Made by a program: the position numbers and the translations under genes. A model generated the notes under the pieces. It worked only from the letters and a program-made list of their open reading frames with translations, did no database searches and was not told where the DNA came from. DNA of 64,000 nt from the NCBI RefSeq assembly GCF_902859705.1, contig NZ_CADIJO010000004.1, positions 1 through 64,000 of the forward strand. The letters run 5' to 3'. Shown here piece after piece: positions 9,223 to 19,091 of the stretch. Each line of letters begins with the position of its first letter. The first letter of the stretch is position 1. The DNA is from Achromobacter deleyi. Lineage in GTDB: Bacteria; Pseudomonadota; Gammaproteobacteria; Burkholderiales; Burkholderiaceae_B.

Positions 9223-11366
9223 GGCAGGTTGGTGGTTTCAGCGCCCAGCGGCACGATGTTGCCCAGGCGCTCTTTCAGGGACTGCGACTGGCCGCTGAAC
9301 ATGGCGGCGTAATAGACCGCGTTGGACATCACGTTCTTGACGTAGGTGCGCGTTTCGTTGAACGGGATGGTCTCGGCAAAGATCGCGCCTTCGACGGGGT
9401 GCGTGAAGGTCGAACGCCAGTTGTGCGGCCGACGCGGCCCCGCGTTGTAGCCGGCGCTGGCCAGCATCTGCGAGCCGTTCAGGTCGCGCAGCACCATGTT
9501 CAGGTAGTTGGTGCCCAGTTCGGTGTTGGTGTCGAAGTCATTGACGCTGTCGGGCGTGAAGTTGCTCATGCCGATCTTGCCGGCAACCCACTTGGCCGTG
9601 GCCGGCATCAGCTGCATCAGGCCCGAGGCGCCCACGTGCGAGCGTGCGTCCATGATGAAGCGCGATTCCTGGCGGATCAGGCCGTAGACCCAGGCCGGGT
9701 CCAGCGCAATGGCGTTGGCCTTGGCGGTGACGCGGCCTTCGAAGGGCGCGATGAAGCGCTGGCTGAAGTCGAATTCCTTTTCGGTGCGGTCGGACGTGTT
9801 GACCACGCGGTCGTAGATGTTTTCGGCGCGGGCCAGTTCAGCCGCGGCGATCAGCTGGCGGTCGGTCATGCCGCGCAGCGCGAAGTTCCATTCGGGCACG
9901 GCTTCCTGGCGCCAGCCCAGGCGGAACAGCTGCACGGCGCGGCGCAGGCCCGGGTTGGCCCGGGCTTCGGCGATTTCGCGGTCGCTGACGGGCGTGGCGC
10001 GCGGGGGCACGGTGATGCGCCGGCCCAGTTCTTCGGCCGACAGCTGGCCATAGAAATCGAAGCGGTCGGCGATGCTGGCGTAGGCCGCGTTGGCCTGGTC
10101 GCGACGGCCGGTGGCGGCCATGCCGCGCGCCTTCCAGTAGACCCACGACGGGTCCGCTTGCTGCGAGGCCGGCATCTGGTCGATGGACTCGATGACCCAC
10201 TTCCAGTCGATCTTGGGCTGGCGCAGCGCGGCGCGTACCTTCCAGCCGGCGTTGTAGTCGGTCATGCGGATATGGCCGGCTTCGTGGTACCAGTCGTCGG
10301 CGCGGCTATCCAGGTTCAGCGCGGCCACCAGCGCGTACTGGCCGCGAATCCAGGCCAGGTTCGACTTGGTCATGGACTTGGCCCATTCGCGCCGCAGGTA
10401 CGAATCGGCCACGTTGATGTCCGAACGCGCCAGGCGCGCCAGGGCAATGGTGACCAGCTCTTTTTCGTTGCGGCCCACGGGCAGGCGGTCTTGCCGTGTC
10501 AGCCAGCGCATCGGGTCCTTGATGAGGACGTCGTAGGTTTTCTGGTCGCGCGGCTCGAACATGTACTGCACGAACTTGCGGGCGTCGGTGGTCTTGTTGG
10601 CCTCGATGGCATCGCGCAGCTGGGGTTCGAGTTCGTCCCAGCCCAGGATGCGATCGGCCACCAGTTGGTCGTACAGCGCCCAGCAGGCGCCGCCCGGCGC
10701 AAAGGCGGCGATGGCCTGGGCGGCCGTGGCGCGCTGGCCGGTCATGTGCTTGGCGTCCAGAATGGCGCATTCGACCTGGGCGTTGGTGTTCTTGACGGGC
10801 GCGAGCTTGCGCACGGTTTCGAAGTCGCCGCTGCGCGCGGCGGCCAGCAGCCAGTCGGCGCGCAGGCGGTCGGCCAGGTAGGCATCGGGATTGCCGTTGA
10901 TGAACTTCTGCAGGTCGGCGGTGGGCCGGCCCCCCGTGGGTGGGCTCCAGAGCTGGTAGCGCAGCAGCCAGTATTCGGGGTACATGCCCAGCGGATCGGA
11001 CTTGGCTTGCGGCACCAGCGCGCCGAGCACCGACCATTGCTTGCGGTTCATGGCTTCACGCGCCGCCACCACGGCGGCCAGCGCGGGCGTGTCGCTGGTG
11101 GGCGGCAGGCCGGCCAGCACGGCCGGCGGCACGGCAATCGCCGGCTGCGGGGTCTGCACGGCAGGCTGGGGCTGCGGATTGACCGCGGCGGTGCGTTGCT
11201 GGGCGTCGACCGGCGCACAGGCCGCGGTGAACAAGGCCAGCAGCGGCAGCCAGCGGCGCAGGCCGGCGCGCGCGTCGGCGCCCTGCGGGGATTTCCCGGC
11301 GGATTTCTGATACCGTCCGAATTGCGAGGCCGGGGCCATGGCCAGGTCGTTGGGCGTGTGCTTCAT
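9219..11366 (-). CDS. Soluble lytic murein transglycosylase (Slt70-like), probable lipoprotein
   Basis: Cleaves the MurNAc-GlcNAc bond of peptidoglycan to form 1,6-anhydro-muropeptides. Seen: 715 residues from ATG 11366; a hydrophobic segment ending in a lipobox-like TAAC ([14 protein letters not shown]), a long helical superhelix with the Slt U/L-domain pattern, then the catalytic domain with IRQESRF (Glu567), [13 protein letters not shown] and ASAGYNAGP, the family 1 signature. A TTG at 11402 would add 12 residues but has less support. It overlaps cca by 4 bp, and the pair is divergent from the cyclo-ligase gene across a 111-bp gap. Confidence 0.93.
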   Translation of the reverse strand: MKHTPNDLAMAPASQFGRYQKSAGKSPQGADARAGLRRWLPLLALFTAACAPVDAQQRTAAVNPQPQPAVQTPQPAIAVPPAVLAGLPPTSDTPALAAVVAAREAMNRKQWSVLGALVPQAKSDPLGMYPEYWLLRYQLWSPPTGGRPTADLQKFINGNPDAYLADRLRADWLLAAARSGDFETVRKLAPVKNTNAQVECAILDAKHMTGQRATAAQAIAAFAPGGACWALYDQLVADRILGWDELEPQLRDAIEANKTTDARKFVQYMFEPRDQKTYDVLIKDPMRWLTRQDRLPVGRNEKELVTIALARLARSDINVADSYLRREWAKSMTKSNLAWIRGQYALVAALNLDSRADDWYHEAGHIRMTDYNAGWKVRAALRQPKIDWKWVIESIDQMPASQQADPSWVYWKARGMAATGRRDQANAAYASIADRFDFYGQLSAEELGRRITVPPRATPVSDREIAEARANPGLRRAVQLFRLGWRQEAVPEWNFALRGMTDRQLIAAAELARAENIYDRVVNTSDRTEKEFDFSQRFIAPFEGRVTAKANAIALDPAWVYGLIRQESRFIMDARSHVGASGLMQLMPATAKWVAGKIGMSNFTPDSVNDFDTNTELGTNYLNMVLRDLNGSQMLASAGYNAGPRRPHNWRSTFTHPVEGAIFAETIPFNETRTYVKNVMSNAVYYAAMFSGQSQSLKERLGNIVPLGAETTNLP

Positions 11367-11477
11367 GCGCCGGCCTTGCCAGCGGCTTGCGGGTCCGCGC
11401 AATGGTGCGCGCGGTTGTTGGTGTTATCGCTGATCCGCATTGTCGCCTTCATTTTTCACCCCTGTTACAGCTACCGC

Positions 11478-12152
11478 ATGACTACGCAAAATACTCCAGA
11501 GGATACCGCAGTCCAGCTACGCACGCGATTGCGGAAATTGCGTGCCGAACTGCCCGAAGATCAACGCAGCCGCGGCGGTTTGCTGATGCGCGCGCGCCTG
11601 TTTACCTGGCTCAACGTGGCGCGCGACGAAGCCGTGCGCGCCGGCCGCCCGGCGCCGGCCACGGTGGCGGCCTTCTGGCCCATGGAAGACGAGCCCGACC
11701 TGCGCCCCTTGCTGGAACAATGGACCGACAACGGGGTGAAGGTGGCGCTGCCGGTGGTGCGCGAACGCAACGCCCCCCTGGTGTTCCTGCCCTGGACGCC
11801 GGACGCCGAGCTGCGCGCCGGCCCTTACGGTATCCAGGAACCCGTGCACGGCGCCGAGGTGCTGCCTGACGTGCTGCTGGTGCCCACGCTGGGCTATACC
11901 GAATCCGGCGACCGCCTGGGCTATGGCGGCGGCTATTACGACCGGACCCTGGCCGCGCTGCGCGACCGCGGCCACGCCTTCACCACCATCGGCGTGGCCT
12001 GGAGCTGCGGCGAACTGGACCCCGGCTACCTGCCGGCCGCCCACGATTTCCGCCTGGACGCGGTGATCACCCCGGACGGTTGGGTGCCGCATGCCCCGCA
12101 ACAGGAACCCGGCCAGGGCGGCACCCTCCTGCACAGCTACACGATGCGCTGA
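11478..12152 (+). CDS. fau: 5-formyltetrahydrofolate cyclo-ligase
   Basis: Converts 5-formyl-THF and ATP to 5,10-methenyl-THF in one-carbon metabolism. Seen: 224 residues with the basic N-terminal helix (RLRKLRAELP), PVVRERNAPLVF in mid-chain and the strongly conserved RLGYGGGYYDRTL substrate/ATP motif. A far longer in-frame opening upstream is a shadow of the antisense slt gene, so the true start is ATG 11478. In many proteobacteria this gene follows 6S RNA; here the 111-bp gap to slt is too short for that. Confidence 0.93.
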   Translation: MTTQNTPEDTAVQLRTRLRKLRAELPEDQRSRGGLLMRARLFTWLNVARDEAVRAGRPAPATVAAFWPMEDEPDLRPLLEQWTDNGVKVALPVVRERNAPLVFLPWTPDAELRAGPYGIQEPVHGAEVLPDVLLVPTLGYTESGDRLGYGGGYYDRTLAALRDRGHAFTTIGVAWSCGELDPGYLPAAHDFRLDAVITPDGWVPHAPQQEPGQGGTLLHSYTMR

Positions 12153-12170
12153 CGCACCAGAGTTGCCCCG

Positions 12171-12197
12171 GGGCTTGCACCAACCTGGTGCAAGCCC
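12171..12197 (+). terminator. Perfect 12-bp hairpin after the cyclo-ligase gene
   Basis: GGGCTTGCACCA / TGGTGCAAGCCC with a 3-nt loop, 18 nt after the stop. No T-tract follows, so it may be a Rho-type or processing end rather than a classical terminator. Confidence 0.5.
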
Positions 12198-12561
12198 TAT
12201 CATCTGACCCTTATATTCCGGGCTACCGCCTCACCGAGGCCCAGCCCGCGCCCCACAGCACGGCACGCCCGTCGCTCATCCCCCGCCCGCGGTTTTCCCC
12301 CACGGCGGTGTCACGAACCCACCACGCCCCCGCGCCGGGACCTTGCCGGCCACCTCGACCGCCCCTCGCCACGCCCTGGGCGCCTGTCGTTTCCCCGGGG
12401 GCTGGCCACACGAGGCCCAGGGGAGGATATGCTTGCCCAAGGGCGGCCCCGTTTGTCCGCGCAAAGCTGGCATGCGGGTTGCTTATTCATTCAGACCGGT
12501 CTGCACGGACCGGATAACGGCCGCGCCCAAGCCGGCCGTCAGCATCTGCAACGGAGGAGCC
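12198..12561. other. Gene-free GC-rich stretch before the ATP-grasp operon
   Basis: About 360 bp with no supportable gene. Short open frames on both strands are composition shadows. The only structure seen is an inverted repeat CCGGTC-N6-GACCGG at 12496-12513, 48 bp before the ATP-grasp start, which could be an operator. Presumably holds the promoter and leader of the next operon. Confidence 0.5.
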
Positions 12562-13992
<1,431 letters not shown>

Positions 13993-13994
13993 CG

Positions 13995-15020
13995 ATGCTG
14001 AGCCGAACCGCCGACAACCTGTTCTGGATGTGCCGCTACATCGAGCGCGCCGAGAACACCGCCCGCATGCTGGACGTGAACCTGCAGATGTCGCTGCTGC
14101 CGCAAGACGCGCAGACCCGCGAGGGCTCGTGGAACGCCGTGCTGCGCATCTCGGAACTGCAAGGCCTGTACCGCGCCAAGCACGACGTCATTTCGCCACA
14201 CGACGTGCTGCAGTACATGGTGCGCGACCCCGAGAACCCGTCGTCCATCTACACCTGCATGCGCGCCGCCCGCGAGAATGCGCGCGCCGTGCGCGGCAGC
14301 CTGACCACCGAAGTCTGGGAGACCTACAACACCACCTGGCTGGAACTGCTCAAGCACCTGCACACCGGCCTGCTGGAACGCAACCCGGGTGAATTCTTCG
14401 AGTGGGTGAAGTTCCGTTCGCATCTGGCCCGCGGCGTCACCATCGGCACCATGCTCGAAGACGAGGCGCTGTACTTCCTGCGCATCGGCATGCACCTGGA
14501 ACGCGCCGACAACACCGCACGCATGCTGGACGTGAAGTTCCACGAGCGCGACGGCAGCGGCGCTGCACCGCCCAATGGCTCGCAGCAACAACAGCAGCAG
14601 GACGGCCGCGTCGACGGCAATGGCGGCGGCAATAACGGCGCCACAAGCGGCCTGCAAAGCGAGTTCTACCGCTGGTCGGCGCTGCTCAGTTCGGTGTCGG
14701 GGCTGGAGATCTATCGCAAGGTATACCGCGACGTCATCACGCCGGACCGCGTGGCCGAACTCTTGATCCTGCACCCCGACATGCCGCGTTCGCTGCTGGC
14801 GTCGATGCGGGCGGTGTCCGAGGACCTGGCGCGCGTGTCGAACCAACGCTCGACCGAAACGCAGCGCCGCGCAGGCATGCTGTGCGCAGAGCTGCAATTC
14901 GGCCGCGTCGAAGACATTCTGCAGAGCGGCCTGCACCAGTACCTGGAGCACTTCCTGGACCGTATCAACGATCTGGGCAACCGCATCAGCCAGGACTTCC
15001 TGGTGCCGCTGTCGGCATGA
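13995..15020 (+). CDS. Alpha-E domain-containing protein
   Basis: Seen: 341 residues, all-helical, with conserved glutamates and an internal duplication: RYIERAENTARMLDV (14-28) recurs as MHLERADNTARMLDV (166-180). A low-complexity insert at about 187-218 (GAAPPNGS, six Gln, then Gly/Asn-rich) separates the second and third helical blocks. Known: alpha-E proteins nearly always neighbour the circularly permuted ATP-grasp ligase; biochemistry is lacking. Inferred: partner or product-binding subunit of that ligase. GGAGG lies just ahead of the ATG, inside the 3' end of the ligase gene, so the two are probably translationally coupled. Confidence 0.88.
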   Translation: MLSRTADNLFWMCRYIERAENTARMLDVNLQMSLLPQDAQTREGSWNAVLRISELQGLYRAKHDVISPHDVLQYMVRDPENPSSIYTCMRAARENARAVRGSLTTEVWETYNTTWLELLKHLHTGLLERNPGEFFEWVKFRSHLARGVTIGTMLEDEALYFLRIGMHLERADNTARMLDVKFHERDGSGAAPPNGSQQQQQQDGRVDGNGGGNNGATSGLQSEFYRWSALLSSVSGLEIYRKVYRDVITPDRVAELLILHPDMPRSLLASMRAVSEDLARVSNQRSTETQRRAGMLCAELQFGRVEDILQSGLHQYLEHFLDRINDLGNRISQDFLVPLSA

Positions 15021-15033
15021 CAAGGAGACAGGC

Positions 15034-15837
15034 ATGAAACAGATCATCACGCACGTCACGCATTACCGCTATACCGCGCCCGTCACCTACAGCATCCAGA
15101 CCCTGCGGCTGACGCCGCGCGACGACGAGCACCAGCGCGTGCTGCGCTGGCACATCGAAGCGCCCGGCGCGCTGGAACAGCAGGTGGATGCCTATGGCAA
15201 CATCACCCACACGCTGACCCTGAACCGCCCGCACACCGAAATCGAGCTGCGCGTGGTGGGCCAGGTGCAGGTGGGTGCCCTGACGCTGGGCGCGCTGGGC
15301 GGGGAAGACAGCCGCCTGCCAGTGCACGCGTATTGCGTGCAGACGCCGCTGACGCAGGCCGACGACACCATCCACGCCTTCACTCGCGACGTGCTGCCCG
15401 GCGGCCTGAATGCGCCGGCCGACGTGCTGGCGCTGGCCAGCGCCATCTGCGACCGCGTGGCCTACGAACCGGGCACCACCGACGTCACCACCGCGGCCAG
15501 CCAGGTGCTGGCCATGGGCCACGGCGTCTGCCAGGACCACGCCCACCTGTTCCTGGCCTGCGTGCGCGGCCTGGGGGTGCCAGCCCGCTACGTCAGCGGC
15601 TACCTGTACACCACCACCCAGCACGCGGCCAGCCACGCCTGGGCAGACGTCTGGCTGCCCGACACCGGCTGGACCAGCGTGGACATCACCAACCGCCAGT
15701 TCGCGTCAGATTGCCACTGCCGGCTGGCCGTGGGACGTGACTATGACTCGGCTTCGCCGGTGCGCGGCGTGCGCAGCGGCGGCGGCGAGGAATCCATGGA
15801 GGTCCACGTGGAAGTGCAGACGACTTTGCAGCAATAA
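15034..15837 (+). CDS. Transglutaminase-like cysteine protease of the ATP-grasp/alpha-E cluster
   Basis: Papain-fold hydrolase or transamidase. Seen: 267 residues; an N-terminal bacterial transglutaminase-like domain (THYRYTAPVTYSIQTLRLTPR), then the core with Cys166 in GHGVCQDHA, His201 in ASHAWADVW and Asp217 in WTSVDITN, a complete triad. No signal peptide, so probably cytosolic. A strong AAGGAG site precedes ATG 15034, 13 bp after the alpha-E stop. Inferred: it cleaves or transfers the peptide product made by the neighbouring ligase; substrate unknown. Confidence 0.9.
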   Translation: MKQIITHVTHYRYTAPVTYSIQTLRLTPRDDEHQRVLRWHIEAPGALEQQVDAYGNITHTLTLNRPHTEIELRVVGQVQVGALTLGALGGEDSRLPVHAYCVQTPLTQADDTIHAFTRDVLPGGLNAPADVLALASAICDRVAYEPGTTDVTTAASQVLAMGHGVCQDHAHLFLACVRGLGVPARYVSGYLYTTTQHAASHAWADVWLPDTGWTSVDITNRQFASDCHCRLAVGRDYDSASPVRGVRSGGGEESMEVHVEVQTTLQQ

Positions 15838-15846
15838 CCCCTGCGG

Positions 15847-15886
15847 GCCGCGCCGCAATACAATGCGGCGTGGCTTTTCTTTTTTT
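15847..15886 (+). terminator. Terminator-like hairpin immediately before the Anbu gene
   Basis: An 11-bp stem (GCCGCGCCGCA / TGCGGCGTGGC, one G-T pair, loop ATACAA) followed by TTTTCTTTTTTT. It has the full form of an intrinsic terminator but ends only 6 nt before the Anbu ATG. The loop also contains TACAAT, a good -10 hexamer, so an internal promoter is an alternative reading. Confidence 0.65.
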
Positions 15887-15892
15887 CCCATC

Positions 15893-16756
15893 ATGACTTA
15901 CTGCGTCGCAGCCCGCCTCGATTCCGGCCTGGTCTTCCTGTCCGACTCCCGCACCAATGCCGGTGTCGACCAGATCAGCGTGTTCCGCAAGATGACCGTC
16001 TTCGAGCGCCCGGGCGATCGCGTGATGGTCCTGATGACGTCCGGCAACCTGGCCGTCAGCCAGGCGGTGCTGAACGCGCTGGGACGCCAGCACGACGAAG
16101 GCGGCGAAACCGTCTGGAACGCGCCCGACATGTTCGAGGCCACCCGCCGGGTCGGCGCCGCCGTGCGTGAGGTCTATCACCGCGAGGCCGCGGCCCTGCA
16201 CGAGCAGGGCGTGGAATTCAACGTCAGCCTGATCTTCGGCGGCCAGATCGGCACCGAACGCTGCCGGCTGTTCCAGCTGTATTCGGCCGGCAACTTCATC
16301 GAAGCCGGCTCGGAGTGCCCCTATTTCCAGATCGGCGAAGCCAAATACGGCAAACCCATCCTGGACCGCGTGCTGCGCCCCGAGACCACGCTGGACGAGG
16401 CCGCCAAGTGCGCCTTGATCTCGATGGATTCGACGCTGCGCTCGAACATTTCGGTGGGTCTGCCGCTGGACCTGCTGGTGTACGACACGCATGCGCTGCG
16501 CGTCACGCATTTCGCCAGCATCGACGAACACAACGAATACTTCCGCATGATCCGCGGCACCTGGGGCGAACGCCTGCGCCAGGTCTTCGCCGAAATCCCC
16601 GACCCGCTCTGGGCCAACCCCGAAGACCCCACCTCGCTGGTGCCCGCCAGCCGCATCCACCAGCCGCTGCGCGCCGAACCGGTAGACGTACCCCTGGCCG
16701 TCTACGCCGCCCCGCAAGTGCTGGCGGAAGATCCTGGAAAGGATCAGGCTAATTAG
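15893..16756 (+). CDS. Proteasome-type peptidase Anbu (betaproteobacterial proteasome homologue)
   Basis: Ntn-hydrolase fold protein related to proteasome beta and HslV subunits. Seen: 287 residues starting MTYCVAARL; after Met removal the N-terminal residue is Thr1, with Asp17 (LSDSR) and a Lys at 32 (VFRKM), matching the proteasomal Thr-Asp-Lys arrangement. IFGGQIG and YFQIGEAKYGKP fit COG3484. Known: Anbu forms open helical or lock-washer rings and lacks a dedicated ATPase partner; its substrates are unknown. No Shine-Dalgarno sequence is visible: the leader is a pyrimidine run. The three upstream genes are its usual neighbours. Confidence 0.92.
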   Translation: MTYCVAARLDSGLVFLSDSRTNAGVDQISVFRKMTVFERPGDRVMVLMTSGNLAVSQAVLNALGRQHDEGGETVWNAPDMFEATRRVGAAVREVYHREAAALHEQGVEFNVSLIFGGQIGTERCRLFQLYSAGNFIEAGSECPYFQIGEAKYGKPILDRVLRPETTLDEAAKCALISMDSTLRSNISVGLPLDLLVYDTHALRVTHFASIDEHNEYFRMIRGTWGERLRQVFAEIPDPLWANPEDPTSLVPASRIHQPLRAEPVDVPLAVYAAPQVLAEDPGKDQAN

Positions 16757-16856
16757 GGACAAAATGAGCCCCCAGCAAACCCGCTAGGTCTTTAGCAGGT
16801 TTCGTCCTACTTATGGCGCCATGGAGGCCGCTGGCCGCTAATTGACGCCATGATGC

Positions 16857-16885
16857 TTGCGGGCGATCCAGGGCCGACATACACT
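16857..16885 (+). promoter_or_regulatory. Sigma-70-like promoter upstream of the 16.9 kb hairpin
   Basis: -35 TTGCGG (16857-16862), exactly 17 bp, -10 TACACT (16880-16885). Predicted start near 16892, about 33 nt before a hairpin with T-rich tail. Could drive either a short RNA or the DUF3800 gene. Confidence 0.4.
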
Positions 16886-16924
16886 GCTTTCAACGCATAT
16901 GAGATTTCATGTGCCCACCTTCCG

Positions 16925-16963
16925 AAGCCCGCATGCAAGCAATTGCTGCGGGCTTTCGTGTTT
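16925..16963 (+). terminator. Intrinsic terminator-like hairpin in the DUF3800 leader
   Basis: Perfect 9-bp stem AAGCCCGCA (16925-16933) / TGCGGGCTT (16947-16955), 13-nt loop, followed by TCGTGTTTTC. It lies inside the 5' extension of the DUF3800 open frame, which argues against that extension being translated. Confidence 0.6.
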
Positions 16964-17058
16964 TCTCTGGATCGAATGCCAATTCCATCGCGTTCGACCT
17001 GTCGGCAGATCCCTTCACGGGCAGGCGCATCAAACGCTCAGCACCAGGGGTTCAGACT

Positions 17059-17811
17059 TTGCATTACGTTGTTTATCTCGATGAATTTGGCCACATCGGG
17101 CCATTCGTTTCCCGCAATCACGATCAGTACAAGACCAGCCCCGTATTTGGCTTTGGTGGGTTTATTCTGCCCGTCGAAACAGTGCGCGAATTCGCTATCT
17201 ACTTCTATCGACTCAAATGCCGGTTGCTGAAATTCGAGCTTGACCAGCAAACACAGCCCGCCTATCAATGGGAGAAAAAAGGTGCGCAGCTCTTCACGGT
17301 TCAGAACGTCGATAGGTACAGAGAACTCCGCGCGAGCACCGGGCGACTGCTGAACCATATCCAGACTGTTGGCGGCCATGTCATTTATGCGGGAGAGCAC
17401 AAGGCAGAACATGAGGGTACACACCAGTCAGCGAGTCTCTTCAAGCGTCAACTACTTCGACTGATCCGGATTGCGAATGAATTTTGCATCGCCAGAAATG
17501 CCACCTGCATGGTGATGCTGGACGAACAGCAGGCAGGCAATATCTGGCGTGAGCGCAATGTGGAGGCCTGCACGCTGGCCATGTTCGAGGATATCGACGC
17601 GAAATGCAGAAGCTTGATTGAACCGCCTATTCAGGGGGAGAGTTACTTGTTCCAGACACTGCAATGCGCCGATTGGATATGTGGCCTGGTGGGCAGGCTA
17701 TGTGCATACGAAGTCGCTGCGGACCAGTATGAAGACTGGGAGATTTTTCATCGGTACTTTCACGCCCGTGTGCGAAATGCCACGCTGCCGTCGTGCAACC
17801 TCTCCCAATGA
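17059..17811 (+). CDS. DUF3800 domain-containing protein
   Basis: Seen: YVVYLDEFGHIGPF near the N-terminus, the DUF3800 variant of Y-x-DESG-x-G, and FQTLQCADWICGLVGRL near the C-terminus, the conserved Q-x-A-D element. Known: DUF3800 proteins have an RNase H-like fold with predicted metal-binding acidic residues and are frequent in mobile and defence-associated DNA; function unproven. I chose TTG 17059 (250 aa, AGGGG 8 nt upstream) because the open frame upstream to ATG 16909 crosses a terminator hairpin; the longer form would be 300 aa. The gene is visibly AT-richer than its neighbours and stands alone, which suggests acquisition by transfer. Confidence 0.75.
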   Translation: MHYVVYLDEFGHIGPFVSRNHDQYKTSPVFGFGGFILPVETVREFAIYFYRLKCRLLKFELDQQTQPAYQWEKKGAQLFTVQNVDRYRELRASTGRLLNHIQTVGGHVIYAGEHKAEHEGTHQSASLFKRQLLRLIRIANEFCIARNATCMVMLDEQQAGNIWRERNVEACTLAMFEDIDAKCRSLIEPPIQGESYLFQTLQCADWICGLVGRLCAYEVAADQYEDWEIFHRYFHARVRNATLPSCNLSQ

Positions 17812-17983
17812 AAAAACGTGCACAGACCATGCAAAGCAGACTCACCGTATAAACCCTCCTTTCCGCTTCCCTAAGCCCGGCTTGTAAAACCGCAAATTCT
17901 CATCTTCCGGCTGTCGCGCCACACTGGTGCCAGCCCGTCATGCTTCGCCTTGCGGGTCACGATAAAACCACAAGGAACGAGAC

Positions 17984-18982
17984 ATGACCCCTATTTCCTC
18001 GCGCACACTGCTGCGCCTGGCCGGGCCGTTGGTGGCCCTGGCCTGCCTGGCCGGCGGCCCCGCCGCGGCCCAGAGCAACTATCCCAACCATGCCATTTCG
18101 CTGGTGGTGCCGTTTTCGGCCGGCGGCCCCACCGATGTCGTGGCGCGCAGCCTGGGCGCCGCGATGTCCAAGACGCTGGGCCAGAGCATCATCATCGAGA
18201 ACCGCACCGGCGCCGGCGGCACGTTGGCGGCCATGCACGTGGCGCGCGCCGCGCCCGACGGCTATACCTTCCTGATCCACCACAACGGCATGGCCACCGC
18301 GCCCGCGCTGTACCGCAAGCCGCCGTTCAATCCGCTGACCGACTTTTCCTATGTCGGCCAGGTGGCCGACGTGCCGATGACGCTGCTGGGCCGCAAGGAC
18401 CTGCCGCCCGGCAACATGGCCGAATTCATCCAGTACGCACACGCCAACGGCAACAAGATCAACCTGGCCAATGCGGGCCTGGGTGCGGTGTCGCAGCTGT
18501 GCGGCATGTTGTTGCAGGAATCGCTGGGCGTGCAGTTCACGACCGTGCCCTATGCCGGCACGGCGCCCGCACTGACGGCACTGCTGGGCGGCCAGGTGGA
18601 CGTGCTGTGCGACCAGACCACGCAGACCATTCCGCATATCAAGGGCCAACGCGTGAAGCTGTACGGCGTCACCACCCTGGACCGCATCAAGGCGCTGCCC
18701 GATGCGCCCACCTTGCAGGAAGGTGGCCTGAAGGGCTTCGAGGTCAAGGTGTGGCACGGTGTGTATGCGCCCAAGGGCACGCCGCCCGAGGTCATCGCCA
18801 AGTTCAACGAGGCCCTGCGCGCTGCGCTGAAAGACCCGGCCTTCACGCAGAAGATGGCTGAATTGGGCGCCGAGATCGTGCCCGAGGCCAAGCAGACGCC
18901 AGAAGGCCTGCAAAGCTGGCTGCAATCCGAAGTGGACAAGTGGGGGCCCATCATCCGCAAAGCGGGCGTGTACGCGGATTGA
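17984..18982 (+). CDS. Bug-family tripartite tricarboxylate transporter substrate-binding protein
   Basis: Periplasmic carboxylate-binding receptor of the TctC/Bug family. Seen: 332 residues; a signal peptide ending AAAQ, then YPNHAISLVVPFSAGGPTD, IIIENRTGAGG, the ARAAPDGYTFL motif and VPYAGTAPALTALLGGQVD, all standard Bug positions. An AAGGAAC site precedes ATG 17984. No TctA/TctB membrane genes are adjacent, as is usual for the expanded Bug families of Bordetella and Achromobacter. The ligand cannot be told from sequence. It is convergent with metF; the hairpin at 19035-19056 lies between them. Confidence 0.92.
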   Translation: MTPISSRTLLRLAGPLVALACLAGGPAAAQSNYPNHAISLVVPFSAGGPTDVVARSLGAAMSKTLGQSIIIENRTGAGGTLAAMHVARAAPDGYTFLIHHNGMATAPALYRKPPFNPLTDFSYVGQVADVPMTLLGRKDLPPGNMAEFIQYAHANGNKINLANAGLGAVSQLCGMLLQESLGVQFTTVPYAGTAPALTALLGGQVDVLCDQTTQTIPHIKGQRVKLYGVTTLDRIKALPDAPTLQEGGLKGFEVKVWHGVYAPKGTPPEVIAKFNEALRAALKDPAFTQKMAELGAEIVPEAKQTPEGLQSWLQSEVDKWGPIIRKAGVYAD

Positions 18983-19030
18983 TGGCCGTGCGTGCGGGTC
19001 CATGACGCCGCACCTGCAAGCGCGCGCATG

Positions 19031-19056
19031 AAAAAAGGCCGGCGTATGCCGGCCTT
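19031..19056 (-). terminator. Intrinsic terminator of the ahcY-metF unit
   Basis: Perfect 9-bp stem AAGGCCGGC / GCCGGCCTT, loop of 4. On the minus strand it is followed by a T6 run, so it best serves metF; it may also stop plus-strand transcripts from the Bug gene. Confidence 0.85.
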
Positions 19057-19091
19057 GCCCTGCCTGGGCGGGTACGCCCTTGCAATCTGGC

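Larger units (their letters stand above)
16757..17058. other. AT-richer intergenic stretch with promoter and terminator signals
   Basis: About 300 bp between Anbu and the DUF3800 frame. It contains an imperfect stem (AAACCCGCT / AGCAGGTTT, 16779-16804) that may end the Anbu transcript, then a promoter-like pair and a hairpin terminator listed separately. No tRNA or recognised RNA family was found. Confidence 0.5.

Noticed and set aside
9204-11477. Long plus-strand frame in front of the cyclo-ligase gene
   Set aside because: It is antisense to slt; only the part from 11478 on is conserved protein.
11367-11477. 6S RNA upstream of the cyclo-ligase gene
   Set aside because: The linkage is common in proteobacteria, but the gap is 111 bp and 6S RNA is about 180 nt; no matching long rod structure was seen.
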